The notes under the pieces are model-generated. The model did no database searches. It saw nothing but the letters and a program-made list of their open reading frames with translations, and was not told the origin of the DNA. DNA of 64,000 bases. Source: Polydactylus sextarius. Its lineage: Eukaryota > Chordata > Actinopteri > Polynemidae. The stretch lies in NCBI GenBank assembly GCA_016801845.1, contig CM028915.1, positions 9,871,001 to 9,935,000 of the forward strand, written 5' to 3'. Of this stretch, positions 36,970-49,048 are shown piece by piece (position 1 is the first letter of the stretch; the number at the start of each line of letters is the position of its first letter). The translations under genes were made by a program, and so were the position numbers.

Positions 36970-39509
36970 GGTTGCAGTGTTGGTGAATGTGGTGTGGTGC
37001 TCCAGGTTGGTTGGTTTGGGTTTGGAAATGCTCCAAAGTCACAGAAAGCAGGAGCCGGTGGTGGTTGTACCCAGGGAACTTCGGGTAGGACAATTATGGG
37101 GAGTTTGACCTCTGGGTCCAGAGCACATTTGATATCCAAATGGAACTGGAAAAAAAAACAGGTGTTGATTTTTTCTTTTGTTTTACATCTACTCTAGTTT
37201 ATGTCACTGCTTTAACATGTCTGTTATTCCTGTGCTTATCACTAGAGGTCGCCACTAGTTTGCTGTAGTTTTTTATTGAGTTCATTGATGTTTGCAGTTA
37301 TGTAAGTGTGTGTCATAGCATTGCAGAAGTACAACCAGTTTCCCCAGAATGAATGACTTGTTACCAGGTTTTGATTTTTATGTCATGAATATCTGGAAAA
37401 CTGAGGAACAGGAACACAGAAAAAAACAAGCTTCCTATCAGTAGCTATTTTAACAAAACATTAACCAAACATGTAGACATAAGAATAAATGAATAAAGGG
37501 AATAAACGATTACTTCCCATGATATAATATAAATATATAGCGCTTGTTACCTTCACCCTGTACTCCAGCTTGAAGATGGAGCAGTTCACAATGGAGGCAG
37601 GTAGTTCCTTAGGGATGTTGATCACCTTGGACACAATTTGTTTCTTCGAGGACTCAATAGCATCAGCCTTCTCTTTAATGATATCCTTTGTGCAGACTTT
37701 TCGGCGACCCTGGGCAAAGTAGCTTCTTTTCTCATACAGTATGATTTTGGGCTTCACTGAACGACTTGAACGGTTGTTGACATCAATTGTGACTTGGATA
37801 TCCTCACCTGTAAAATAAAGATATGAAAACTATGGAATTCCCAGCTGGTATAATCACATGTTGATATCTACTATTCTTTATTAGGACTGTGCAATGCACA
37901 GGAGGATTACTGCACAATACACCTTTGCTCAATCAGTGTTTCACCTCTGTCAGCAGCAATTGAAACCCAACCCAGCACAACACACCCTGAAGTCCACTTC
38001 TAAATCAGTGACAAAATTACCAAACACTGCAGGTCAAAAAAAGTGTTATTTAAGACTACAGTGGGAGAACCGTAGCATTCAATACAAGAGATGTTTGTAA
38101 TTATCTGCCAAAATCCAAGGTGTGAAATCACATATAAAATTGACATAATATACACAAACATGTCAGAATCATTGACAATCGCATTAACAAAAGCTGCCAG
38201 ATTACTATAAAACCAATAAAAGGGGAACTATTAGTTCCATTTTTATAAGGGAACCAATACAACAACACAAACTAAAAAAATGTAGTTATGATGTCATCTT
38301 TCTACCATGGTTTATTTATCGCCAATTCATTCATCAGCAGTGTTAAAATGATGAGCGCAACCCTTTTTAAAGAGTATGGAACTCATATTCAACATCAAGG
38401 AAAAAGGTTCTCTTGTACAGCCAGCAAATAATTCCTGTACCTAAAGAAAAGTTTGCTGCAACTGATGTTTTCTTAATGAAATATGTCAATAGTAGTAAAG
38501 ACTATTCACCCAGCCAATCTTGATTTAACTGTTCTTTGAAAGTTAGAGAAGCAGGTCTACCCAGTTACAGACCTGAAAAGGCAGAGACAAAATCCCCCGG
38601 CTACACAATCACCTCTACCACACCAGATTACCTTGCATATATCCCATCTTCTTGGTGTGAGCATCCATTGAAACAGTTCCAGAGCCAAAAACTTTGAGCT
38701 CTTTATCCTTGAAGGCAGACTGAGGTTCCTAAAGTAACAAATGGCCGCATTAGATTAATACAAGTAGATCACGTCTCCTCTCTTGAGGCAATATTCATTA
38801 CACAGTCAGATTCTTTCAAGATAAACAATTTCTTACCATAAGTCTAGGAAAGTTCAGGTCTGCTTTGGAAACAAATGTGAAGTGGGCTTTGGTCTTTTTT
38901 GTGAATTTCATTGATTGTTTAAGCTCTGCCTTCACCTTATGAGTGATTCTGCATATGGAGTCCTTGAAAGTTGATGGTAAATGTCTGTGAAATACAGAGG
39001 AACAGAAGATTAAAAAAAACGTGATGAAAAATGAAACATTAATATACATTAATATAAAGTAAACATTAAGTTAGGACTACATACCTGTCAGGAATCTTGA
39101 AGGAAAAAGGAAATACATGTCTTCCTCTACCAATGACTTCAGTGCCTGGAAAACAATCACTTAATTTAAGTCTTAGGTCCTGTAAAAGAAACACTTCACA
39201 TCATATCAGATATATCACATATCAAGAAGTATATTAATTCAACACGTTACCATCTTGCCTTGCTTCTCTCAGTATTTGATGTGTGACATCATAATATTTT
39301 TCAGTAGCCCAGTAAACATGATGCTGATGTTGCCCATAATGTTCATGCCAACAAACCCGAGCTTTTCCTTTTCCCCTGAAAATGAGTGACTGGATTTTCA
39401 TTTCCTTAGAAACCGCAACGATGATTCTTCCATTAATGGTATCTCCATTTGTGAAGGTGTTGCTGCTGTTGATGGCATCGTATTCAATTGAGAAATCGGT
39501 GATGGTCAT
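36891..39509 (-). CDS. Alpha-arrestin, ARRDC3-like, with two PPxY motifs (array member 2)
   Basis: Six minus-strand exons: 39509-39251, 39145-39085, 38984-38837, 38728-38632, 37807-37551 and 37145-36891 (TAA). They total 1077 bases, 358 residues, with intron phases as in the sister genes. The N-terminal arrestin domain is about residues 5-155 (YDAINSSNTFTNGDTINGRI; GKARVCWHEH; VFPFSFKIP). The C-terminal domain is about 170-295 (VDVNNRSSRSVKPKIILYEK; LEYRVKFHLDIK; LPIIVLPEVPW). The tail is proline-rich and carries PPSY (337-340) and PPTY (347-350), the paired-PPxY arrangement typical of ARRDC3-type adaptors, which bind WW domains of NEDD4-family ligases and route receptors for ubiquitylation. 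The 3' end of this gene has been duplicated and rearranged at 40.2-41.9 kb. The family call is firm; orthology to ARRDC2, ARRDC3 or ARRDC4 is not resolved. Confidence 0.92.
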
Positions 39510-40228
39510 CTTCCATGTGAAAACGCACAGTGAAATATCAAAGTCTTTTGTAAAACTGAACGGAAACTTGACCCTTTTAAACTCTCCACAACCACACCTA
39601 TCAAACCTCGCATGTAATTCTTCAAACCTGTTTAACCACATGTCGCTGAGCAACAAGTGTCTGTGGGAAAAAAAAGCATTCAGCTCAAAAGTATCTACTT
39701 GGAAAAACACACACACACACACACACACAAACAAGTCAAGCCTAAATGCAACTTGATCGTCATGATAAAAACAGTACAAACAGCTGATAAGACTGCGCAT
39801 GCGTTCTCAACAACCACGGTAGCATACCTGTTGTTTTTATTTATTTTATTTTTTTTAATCTTAGCCCATCACTGTCACGGCTGTCAATTTTCAGCGTGTC
39901 ACATGATATATTTTCCAGTCATGTCAAGTAAATTTCCATTTACTGCACGTGCTCTTTGACATAACAGAAAGAAAAGTTAAACTTGATTTACACTGTGTGA
40001 CAACTAAGAACTGAAAAATTAACCCCTAGGGTATAGAAAATATACAGATGAAAAGTAGTCTCATCAACTAGTTGTGCTGACTGTATAATCTACTGACATA
40101 ACTCTGAAAACTTTTTAAACAGGGATTTTATATCTGACTTTCTTTGGTTTATGTACGAGTTCCTCTCAGTGCCAGGCTACTTAATTATTGACATTAGTGA
40201 AGTATGAATGACAAATCTGATGTTTCTG
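39510..40228. other. 5' flank of array member 2
   Basis: Probable promoter or leader of the gene starting at 39509. A short AC repeat lies at 39709-39729. No TATA or other element stands out. Confidence 0.35.
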
Positions 40229-41031
40229 CTCAAGAGTCACTTGCATTATTCATTACAGTAATATCATCAGTCAGAATAGTACAACAAAGAGCTCATTGTC
40301 CCTCAACCATCTGACAGTAACGTTTACTGTAACTACAGCATGTGATATAGTCTGACAAAACTCCTCAGGTGGTTCAAGTTCAAGAATCAGGCCTGATGTC
40401 TAGTCTGCTGCAGATAGTTGACTACATGGACAACAAGGACATGATGTCAGAGGACGACAGAAATATTGTCCCAGTTAGTGCATCACCCTGCCTCTAGGTA
40501 TCACAGGTCAACGATATGGTCTCAAGTTAGGGTCGATAAGATTTTGAGCTGTTTGCTGCAGTAATTCAAGCTTAAAGATTTATTGGTCATTATTTTCTAC
40601 TTGTTTTATGACTATATTAATATCATACGGGCTTAATGGTTAATTGGACACTTAAATGATGATATTAGGATAAGGATTCATTGCAAAGTGAAGAATTTTA
40701 TTACATTTAAATATTTATGATTTTTTAAAAACTCAGACATTTACAGGTAGTTAAAATTACAGAGATTACATTTCAGAGAAGAATATTTCTTCAATATTTC
40801 ACACTTGTCATAGCTTAGGGACTTTGTGGGTAACAATAGGTACAAGTAATCAATCCACTGACAATGTGTTTAAGTCACTGTGCTCATTCTGTAGAAACAA
40901 TATGTATCCTAAATGTGCAACACTAAGCTGGTGACGCTGTTAAGCCAGATATTTACAACGCAGCACCTTTGTAATCAGAATAAGTTGGGGGGTAGAGTGT
41001 GTGTGCTTCATAGGAAGGTGGGGGATACACA
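40229..41031 (-). pseudogene. Direct copy of the 3' end of array member 2
   Basis: A second copy of 36108-36969. On the minus strand it still reads the final tail codons through both PPxY motifs to the TAA at 40953-40955, with one G-to-E change after the first motif. No other part of the gene lies upstream of it in this orientation, so it cannot be expressed as an arrestin. Similarity stops sharply at 41031, inside what was exon 6. Confidence 0.85.
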
Positions 41032-41524
41032 ACTACACCTTTTGAACTGGCTCAGGTGTTTACTGAATGTGGACATTTAAACCACTCAGTTTTTTCTCTT
41101 TCTTGTTGTTTACATCTATTGATTTAATTATTGTTACCTGACCTGGTTTCGTCGGTTCTGAATCATAATTGAGAATTCACTGGCCGCTGCATATTAAACT
41201 CACTCTGGCTTGTTCTGTGGCCGGTAACAAGCTGTTGTCCAGTCACTGTTGATTGGAAGGATGAGGAGACGTAGTGTGTCTTGAGACATTATTGTAGTTA
41301 GCATAAAAGAACAAACAAACTTAATATTTGGCCTAAACTGCACTCTCTGAGCTTCTCTACAAAACCTGCTCGCATGCCCATGTCATATGTTGCTCTACAC
41401 ATGGCCGCTCACAAAGCGACCAAGTTGAGATCCCTCATAGTAACAATGACACTTAATTGTCACCTGCCAAGAGTTGTTTTGACAAAATTTAGGTGGCCTA
41501 TTGGAGGAGAGATGGCTGGCAATA

Positions 41525-41905
41525 AAGTCATTCATTCTGGGGAAACTGGTTGTACTTCTGCAATGCTATGACACACACTTACATAACTGCAAACAACAAT
41601 GAACTCAATAAAAAACTACAGGAAATTAGTGGCGACCTCTAGTGATAAGCACAGGAATAACAGACATGTTACAGCAGTGACATGAACTAGAGTAGATGTA
41701 AAACAAAAGAAAAAATCAACACCTGTTTTTTTTTCAGTTCCATTTGAATATCAAATGTGCTCTGGACCCAGAGGTCAAACTCCCCATAATTGTCCTACCC
41801 GAAGTTCCCTGGGTACAACCACCACCTGCTCCTGCTTTCTGTGACTTTGGAGCATTTCCAAACCCAAACCAACCAACCTGGAGCACCACACCACATCCAC
41901 CAACA
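41525..41905 (+). pseudogene. Inverted copy of intron 5 and the first part of exon 6 of array member 2
   Basis: The plus strand here matches the reverse complement of about 37360-36978. It covers the end of intron 5, an intact acceptor (TTTTTTTTTCAG) and the exon 6 frame from FHL(N)IKCALDPEV to the TTPH region. It stops where the direct copy began, so one exon is split between two opposite-facing pieces. No upstream arrestin exons exist on this strand. Confidence 0.88.
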
Positions 41906-44172
41906 GGTTTGTTTAGCTAAATTTAGATAAGCTCAGCACATCCTTTAGTGAAATTGAAGTACAAATGGATGGTTAAAAAAAAAAAAGACACACCCAACTG
42001 CATGTGACTCTGACTCAGTAAGGCTTTATTTGTTTTGACCAGCACGGCCGGTACACTGTTTGATGATTATTACTTGGGGTGGTAAAAAAAAAAAAAAAAA
42101 GATGATATAAGATGTTTTTGTAAATAGCAATCTACCAATCTCCAGGTTATTTTCAGGAGTAATTCAATATTTTTTTTTTGTTTGAGTTTTTCTCAAAAAA
42201 ACGAAAATATAGCAAGTGCTGATTATTTAGTTTAATCTACACAGCAGCACAAACATATTTGACTATCCAGCTGTGGAATTTGCAAGCCGGAGTATTTCAT
42301 TTGTTTGTTTATGGATTTTTCTTTCTTTTTTTTTTACTTCCCTATTTTACAAACCCAACATTCAGTCAATTTGACTTCTGATCAGATTTTATTTTGAAAT
42401 TTCTTCTACAAAACTTGCTGCCTTTATCAAATTCTTAAACGCTGTGCTGCTAAAAAAAATTGTGTTTAATCAGTTTCGTTGCCAAATAATGAAAAGAAAA
42501 GAAAAGAAAAAATGAATATGAAAAATGTTACAGCTTCAAATCAAGCAGAGCAGAAAAGTTCGACACAGCTGATCAGTGAGTGACGAGTGACAAGTGGAAA
42601 TGGATGGTGGAACAAAAAATAAATAAATAAAAAATAAAAAGACATGTTTGCATGTGACTGATTCTATCAGGCTTCATTTTCCAGTGGAAAAAATACTCAA
42701 CACATTATGATGACCTAATGTTTATCTCTTGGTTTGAGTTATTCCTACCAGTACTGAACCACTGTTACTATAAGTACAATATTTGATGACAGACCAGAAG
42801 GATTGGAGTAACTGATTGCAAGCAAATTATTATACAGAAGATGAGAGAGTATGTAAAAAAATTAGTAAATCTAACTATGTCTTTCTGTCTAGAAAATTAA
42901 TAAAGATATTCAGAGTTGTGTTGATTTTACAACCTTAAATCAAATGTGATACATATAAGTGTGTAAATTTTACTCCAGAAAACGATTTCAAGCTATTCTT
43001 GATTGACAGTTTGTTTTTGTTTTTTGTTTTTTTAAATACCAATCTACAGGTTATTTTCTGGAAAAATGTCTGTCCGGCTGTTGAATTTGCAAGCCGGAGA
43101 TAAGAAAGCCCATTTCCTGAGAGAATGTCATCTCAGATTGTCTTGAACTGGCAAAATACGAAAATACTATCGGTCATGACTCTTAGTAAATGTGTGTGTA
43201 AATGTGTTTGCAAACTCAAGTTGCCAGGACACGTTACAAAAAAAACAATAAAAATAAAGAAATGATGCAGTCACTTAAGAGTAGACAGCACATTTTCCTC
43301 TATGTAATGATAATATCATCTGTGCCGTCTCTATTATGAAGCCTGTTTGTGAAGTTTCACTGAACCATACGATGTAAAAGCACATTCAAATGAATTGATG
43401 CAGCAGCAGGAACATGATTGGCTGTTTCAGCCAATAGAGGCTGAAAATCAACACATCTTCTGAATAACTCAAAAATAATCATTATAATAAGAATAAACAC
43501 AAGGAACCATGGTATTGTAGTTTATGGAAATGTTTATTATGTGCTAAGCTTGGCAAGAATTTGAAAAATGTCACAACAGTAACTAATACTGACTATATGA
43601 GGAATACTTACCAATGATATTGGTAATAATACATAATAAAAATATCAGTCAGTAGTGGTAGAGGTTTAAATTGTTCACTGAGGTTACTAGGTGAGTCCTG
43701 TTGAAATGGGTTGTAAAAAGGAAACACACCCACTTACACACACAATATGTGACTCATTCAGGTTTCATTTTCCAGTGAAAAGAAGTACGCAACACATTTT
43801 TACTGAAGGCTCATCTGCTGGTTTAGGTAATTAATATTGCAGTAAACCACGATTACTGTAAGTACATTTCATAATGAGTACAAATGAACATGAGTTTGTG
43901 GAAGCATATACAGAGTTTTATGAGATAATTTGCAACATTTCAGTTCCTCATTTAATATTTACAAGTAGTCACATCTTCCCTGTTCTCCAGAAGCTCATCT
44001 GTACTACAAATGTTAATTATCCAGAATAATACAAAATGTTGAGACTGGGCTAACACTCTTAAACTCATCACAGCAGTGAAATTAACTGCAGTGTTACTAT
44101 TAGTGTAAACAGAGCAGAGATGTGTTCTATTGTGAATTAAAGAACAGTGCACTCTGATCTGTATTTGAGCTA
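41906..44172. repeat. Spacer with at least three diverged copies of a 3'-flank segment
   Basis: Related blocks recur. A GACACACCC..GCATGTGACT..TCAGGCTT-type block occurs near 41985, 42645 and 43725. A CCAATCT-CCAGGTTATTTTC block with AATTTGCAAGCCGGAG occurs near 42135-42295 and 43040-43100. A TTTTCCAGTG(G)AAAA..CAACACATT block occurs near 42675 and 43770. These look like old tandem duplicates of gene flanks. No coding sequence is recognisable. A-runs lie at 41975-41987 and 42083-42100. Confidence 0.5.
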
Positions 44173-46202
44173 CTAGAATTTACCTGGATAATCGCTCAAG
44201 GAGGGGTATATCCCATAAGTACCATAGGGTGGAGGAGGATTGGATGCTGTTGGGTTTTGTGGGAAAGCAAATCCGGGTCCTCCCTGCATGTTTGCAAAAT
44301 CATCAAATCCATAGGGAGGACAAACAGCTGATTTCTCTTCATCGGACTCCTGTAAAGCAGGCAGGATGACTATGGGGAACTTGACCTCAGGATCGAAAGC
44401 ATACTTAACATCCAGATAGACCTGCGGTGCAGAAATAGATGACACTTATCGTATCAGTCATGCAGCTTTGTTGCCATTAAGATGTGTTTTGGAAAGTGTT
44501 AGGCACCAAAGATACAAACCCTGAGTCTGTACTCTGCTTTGATGATGTTACAGTTTGAGACGGACACACACGTGTCGGGAGGGATGGTGATGATCTTGGT
44601 GACAGTCAGACCTGCAGAAGGTGGGATGGCCTCTCCCACCTCTTTCAGGATGTCTTTGGTTTCAACTCTTCGCTTTCCTTTCGCGAAGAAGCTGTGCTTC
44701 TGATACAAACAGTATTTGGGCTTAACATTGTGAGTCGACTTGTTGAAGATGGAGGCCACAACCTTGATGCCTTGTCCTGGAAAGAAGAGCTTAAACTTAA
44801 CACAGTGATCGTTGATGCCACTCTCTATTTGACACCTACTTATTTTTTTTATTTTTTTTGATGACATTTTTAAATTGTGCATATCAATCCCATAAAAAGA
44901 AAGAAAGAAAGTAAAAAGGCATTTTTGTGTCTAAAGGTTTCTTATCTGTTTCTGTACATGTTTCTGGAACTACTTAGGCAATTATATTCAAACTTTCAGT
45001 TCAGTAAAGATCACTTGAATCTAGTGTGTGTAACTTTGTCTGAACAAAGAGCCTTCAGAGTCTAGCAGTAGCACAGACAAGATGAGGATAATGAAGTAAT
45101 TATGAAGATAATTATTTTCAAATAACAGTTATGACATTGTTTGGTGTGTTTTGGTGGTGCAATCCCTTTAAGCCAGAAAACACACCTAGGATTATCTCTT
45201 TTCCACTGCTATTCCTGCACCGCTCACTTGTTGAGTCATCGCAAATTGGGGTCATCAACAGGGAAATGTACTTTGATCAACACATGACAATAATGAAAAG
45301 ATTTGTTTTCTTTCTTTACTTGTAAGCCATGCCTTACCTTGGTGGAAGCCTTTTTGTGGAATATTTACATCCATGCTCACTGATCCTGATGCAAAGAGCT
45401 TCAGTTTTTTATCAAACATGTCCTGCTGTGGATTCTGACAGAAAAAGTCCTCGTTAGTCTTATTACCCTTAACATATACATATATTTGTGAATTTGTCTG
45501 TGTGTGTTGTTAGGTGGGTATACCATCAGCAGTGGATCATAGTTTCTGCTGTTTCTGCTGACGAAGCTGAGGAACGCCTTGGCTTTGTTGTTCATTCTCA
45601 TGGGTCTGCTCAGGACGGCCTCCAGTGTGTACTGGATTGTTCCTTTTGAACCAGTGAAGGAGGATGGCAGGTCTCTGTAATGCATGACACCACCGTATAT
45701 ATTAAAAACATACACACAAAAAATGATTACTCTTTGCAGATTGCAAATACTCACTGCGCTGGAATCTGAAAATTGAATGGGTAGACATGGCAGCCTGCGC
45801 TGATAGTCTCATTGCCTGCAAAACAACAAAGCAAATAAAACAATATAACGCCTCTATCACTGACTACCATATTGATACATATAACAAGAATAAAATAAAT
45901 CTGATTATAGCACATCTTTTTTTCAATGAAATGACATAAGTAGTGAACTTACCCTGATCCCGCTGAACAAGAAATTGCTTTAAACTGAAGTACTTCTCTT
46001 TGTTATGGTACGTTACAGTCGTTTTTCCATGACATTCAGTCCATGTGACTTCTGCCTTTCCTTTTAGCTTCACAGAGAGCGAATCGACTTTGCAGTCACT
46101 TGACAGCTCTAAAGCAACCTCTCCTGTGAGGTAATCACCACTGGTGTAAACTTTGTTGAAGGGAGTATGTCCCACTGTAAAACTCTTAATATTACTTGTC
46201 AT
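44173..46202 (-). CDS. Alpha-arrestin, ARRDC3-like, with one PPxY motif (array member 3)
   Basis: Six minus-strand exons: 46202-45953, 45815-45755, 45674-45524, 45434-45338, 44776-44520 and 44421-44173 (TAG). They total 1065 bases, 354 residues, with the same phase pattern as the other members. The N-terminal arrestin domain is about residues 5-155 (FNKVYTSGDYLTGEVALEL; GKAEVTWTECHGK; VYPFNFQIP; DLPSSF). The C-terminal domain is about 170-293 (VASIFNKSTHNVKPKYCLYQ; FFAKGKRRVETKDIL; AEYRLRVYLDVKYAFDPEV). The tail holds PPPY at residues 335-338 within NPPPPYGTYG, and a CPPYG that lacks the full PPxY spacing. The likely role is a ubiquitin-ligase adaptor in receptor traffic, by family knowledge. 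A perfect hairpin with two AP-1-type sites lies about 690 bases upstream of the start. Confidence 0.93.
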
Positions 46203-49048
46203 GATGCTGTGCTGTCGAAACCCAAGAGACGAGTAAAAGGTGAGATAGCAGAGTCATACTTCATACATTGTGACGTGTTTCTCGGCATACAGGCGACACT
46301 CGGTAATAATTAAACCACTGTACATCAATAAAACTGGTCAACGCACACAGATGCAAAGTAAAGAAGTACTGGTTGTAGGAACTTATAATGTTTCTGAGGG
46401 GAACAGAAATACATATTGCACATATAACTGTAGTAGTAGTAATCGTTAAACCATGTGTTTAAGTGCTACCACAAGCTACTGCTGGTTCTCCTTATATAGG
46501 GATGTCTAACACCTGCCAAACACATGGAAAGATCATGTTGCAAGACAATGATTACATGTAATCAACAAGAGATATACTAGTACACGCGGGTGTTGTGTCG
46601 AAAGGTGTGAGAATAAAAACAAACAAGACCTATATAATGTAAGAAAAAAATATCTATTAACAGAAATGTGTGTAGAAATCCCTGAACAGTTATTTATTAT
46701 TCACATAGCACATAAAGTTTTATTTCTATACCACTTCAAAACCAGGGTTGCATAGTGTACTATAGTATGTACTTACAAAAAAAAAGTTCCCTTTTTTTTG
46801 CCTTAATCGGTCACTGCCTTATGTACAAAAACATATCATCATTGTATTGTAGCTATTATACAACTGCTGATAATTTTACATGACAGCCTGAGTCACCGGT
46901 CAATAGCCGGTGACTCAGCCGGTCAATATCAGATTGTCCTTAGTGCTGTACTGAAGACAATTCTAGGTATGATGATAAACCAGATGATCAGGTACTACAC
47001 ATTCTTCCTTCAACTTTGACAATGACATCTTTTGACACTTTCCACGTGCTGGGTTAATGTCTTATTTAAGAACAACTGTGAGAAATATGTGTGGGCCTTT
47101 GACAACTTATATCATAAATGTTACAAATGGTGAGAGGAGTTACGATACAGTGGGGAAGCAAGAACAGTACAGGAAACCAGGCCCCTTAATTACATCAGGT
47201 TCTAACAATGTGACCCCTACAGGAAAACATGTGGATTGCACCATACACGCAGCAAGGTCACATTTGTAAAAGGGCACAAGCAAAAAAGTTAATATAAACA
47301 CATACAAAAACAAATTAATTTGGTAAAAAACACAGGAAAACATCAAAATTGTTAATACAATAATATGACACAATCTGTGTCTCCACATTATAGTACCTGT
47401 AAAAGTTTTAGTCTAGTTGCTAAATGAGAATCACCACAGACATGACAACACTTTTTTTTAACCTTCTATAATGTCATTATAACAAAAACCAATTCTCACT
47501 ACAGACAGACGGTAAATTGTTTATGCAGTCAATCCACTTTCATTTGTGACACACACCCTATTCAACCAACAACTCACAACATGTTAGATTTACCTGCAGC
47601 GTTTAGCACATTAACAAACGGTTCAGTTGGTAACAAGAGGCACTGAGGTTAAAGCCAGGCAGTACGCTCACCAGGTACGGCTGTCAGGGTTTTTTTTTTC
47701 TTTGCTCACTTTGAAGAAGTGATTAAAGTCAATACTGTAAATTAACTTCAAATATTAGATAAACGTCGGATAAATGTTCATTTTCACGTAGCAGAAATGT
47801 GAAAAGAACAGTGTGAGATGATGTGAGCCCACATTTAAATCAAATAATGTAACTTAAAAAAAAAGAAAAAGAAAAAGAAAAAAGACGGTAACAGGGTTAG
47901 ATATGAAGAACTGCTCTCGTCTTTTATCAATCAAAAAAAAAAAGAGAAAGAGAGAAAGAAACCTGATGTTAGTGAATATTAACATTCTGACTCACCTCTT
48001 CAGAGTGAGCGCTGACTGAATAACCAAGAAGAGACAGGTTTCCTCCAGGAAATTAAGCTAGTGGTGTTTGCGGTGCTACATAATTAAGCTAAAAAAGATT
48101 CAATTTAGTTTACACAGTACACAGTGTTTTCTCTGCTGAAGGGAGCAAAAAGTAATTTGGTGCACGGTATTGAGTTCAACTGAGCATTCAGCTGTTTGCA
48201 TGCCAGGCTTTTGTCAACATAATAAACATTCATTTAGAGCACATTTACTTTTACTGCTACCAAATTTTTATTTTGGTTAGACTGAAGACTAAATTACAAC
48301 TTTGCCCAGCTCTTGTACAAAACACTATTTGCATTTATGACTACAGTTAATACGATGAAAGAGAGACAAGGGTTATAATACAAATACATACAATAAGAAC
48401 AAGCTAAAATACTTTTTTTCCATTATATATAAAGTATTTCAATACAGGTTTTTGGCAATATGTTAGTGGTAATAAAAGAACTATATTATCTTTTCTCTCC
48501 TGACATCTTCAATAAGTCATAGTAAACATTACACAGACACACTGACAACTGTATGACAGCTCGTCTGATGGCACAGTGATACAATAAGGCATATGTAAGG
48601 TTTCCTTAAAGCATGCTTCGTAACATTGGCTTATATGTGGTACGCTGACAAGACACTTGCTGCGTAAACAAAACAAAATGTATAATCGATAATGTATAAT
48701 GTATTTTTGCCATTACATTATTCCACTTAAAAAATAAGCACAGACAACAACAGACAAAATGCTTTTTTAAAAATGACCTAAATACTTAATAGGATAACTG
48801 AAATTCAAACCTTTTCACACACATAAATATATATAGCTTAAACACACAGGAAAAAGAGACCTACAAGAACAACATGACACATCCAAAATACTAGTGAAGA
48901 AAAGTTGTTTTTCAAACAGTCATCTCTGGTTCAGGTGAGTATAGTACAAAACCCCTGACAAACACTCAGGATTGAGGCTGAGTGAAGAATTACAGTATGA
49001 TCAGTTCAATTGAATGCCATTTCAATGTCAAGATGATGACAAAATCAC
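46203..49048. other. Spacer between array members 3 and 4
   Basis: No gene or gene relic recognised. It contains a hairpin at 46888-46918 and purine-rich GAAAAA and AAAGAGA tracts at 47860-47960. Confidence 0.5.
46888..46918. promoter_or_regulatory. 12-bp perfect inverted repeat with an AP-1-type site in each arm
   Basis: The arms CTGAGTCACCGG (46888-46899) and CCGGTGACTCAG (46907-46918) are exact reverse complements around a 7-base loop. Each arm contains TGAGTCA/TGACTCA, the AP-1 consensus. CCGGTCAATA is also repeated directly at 46897 and 46919. Confidence 0.5.

Noticed and set aside
41374..41571. 65-codon frame between the direct and inverted duplicate pieces
   Set aside because: No resemblance to arrestins or other families; considered as the missing inverted exon 5 but it does not match that exon.
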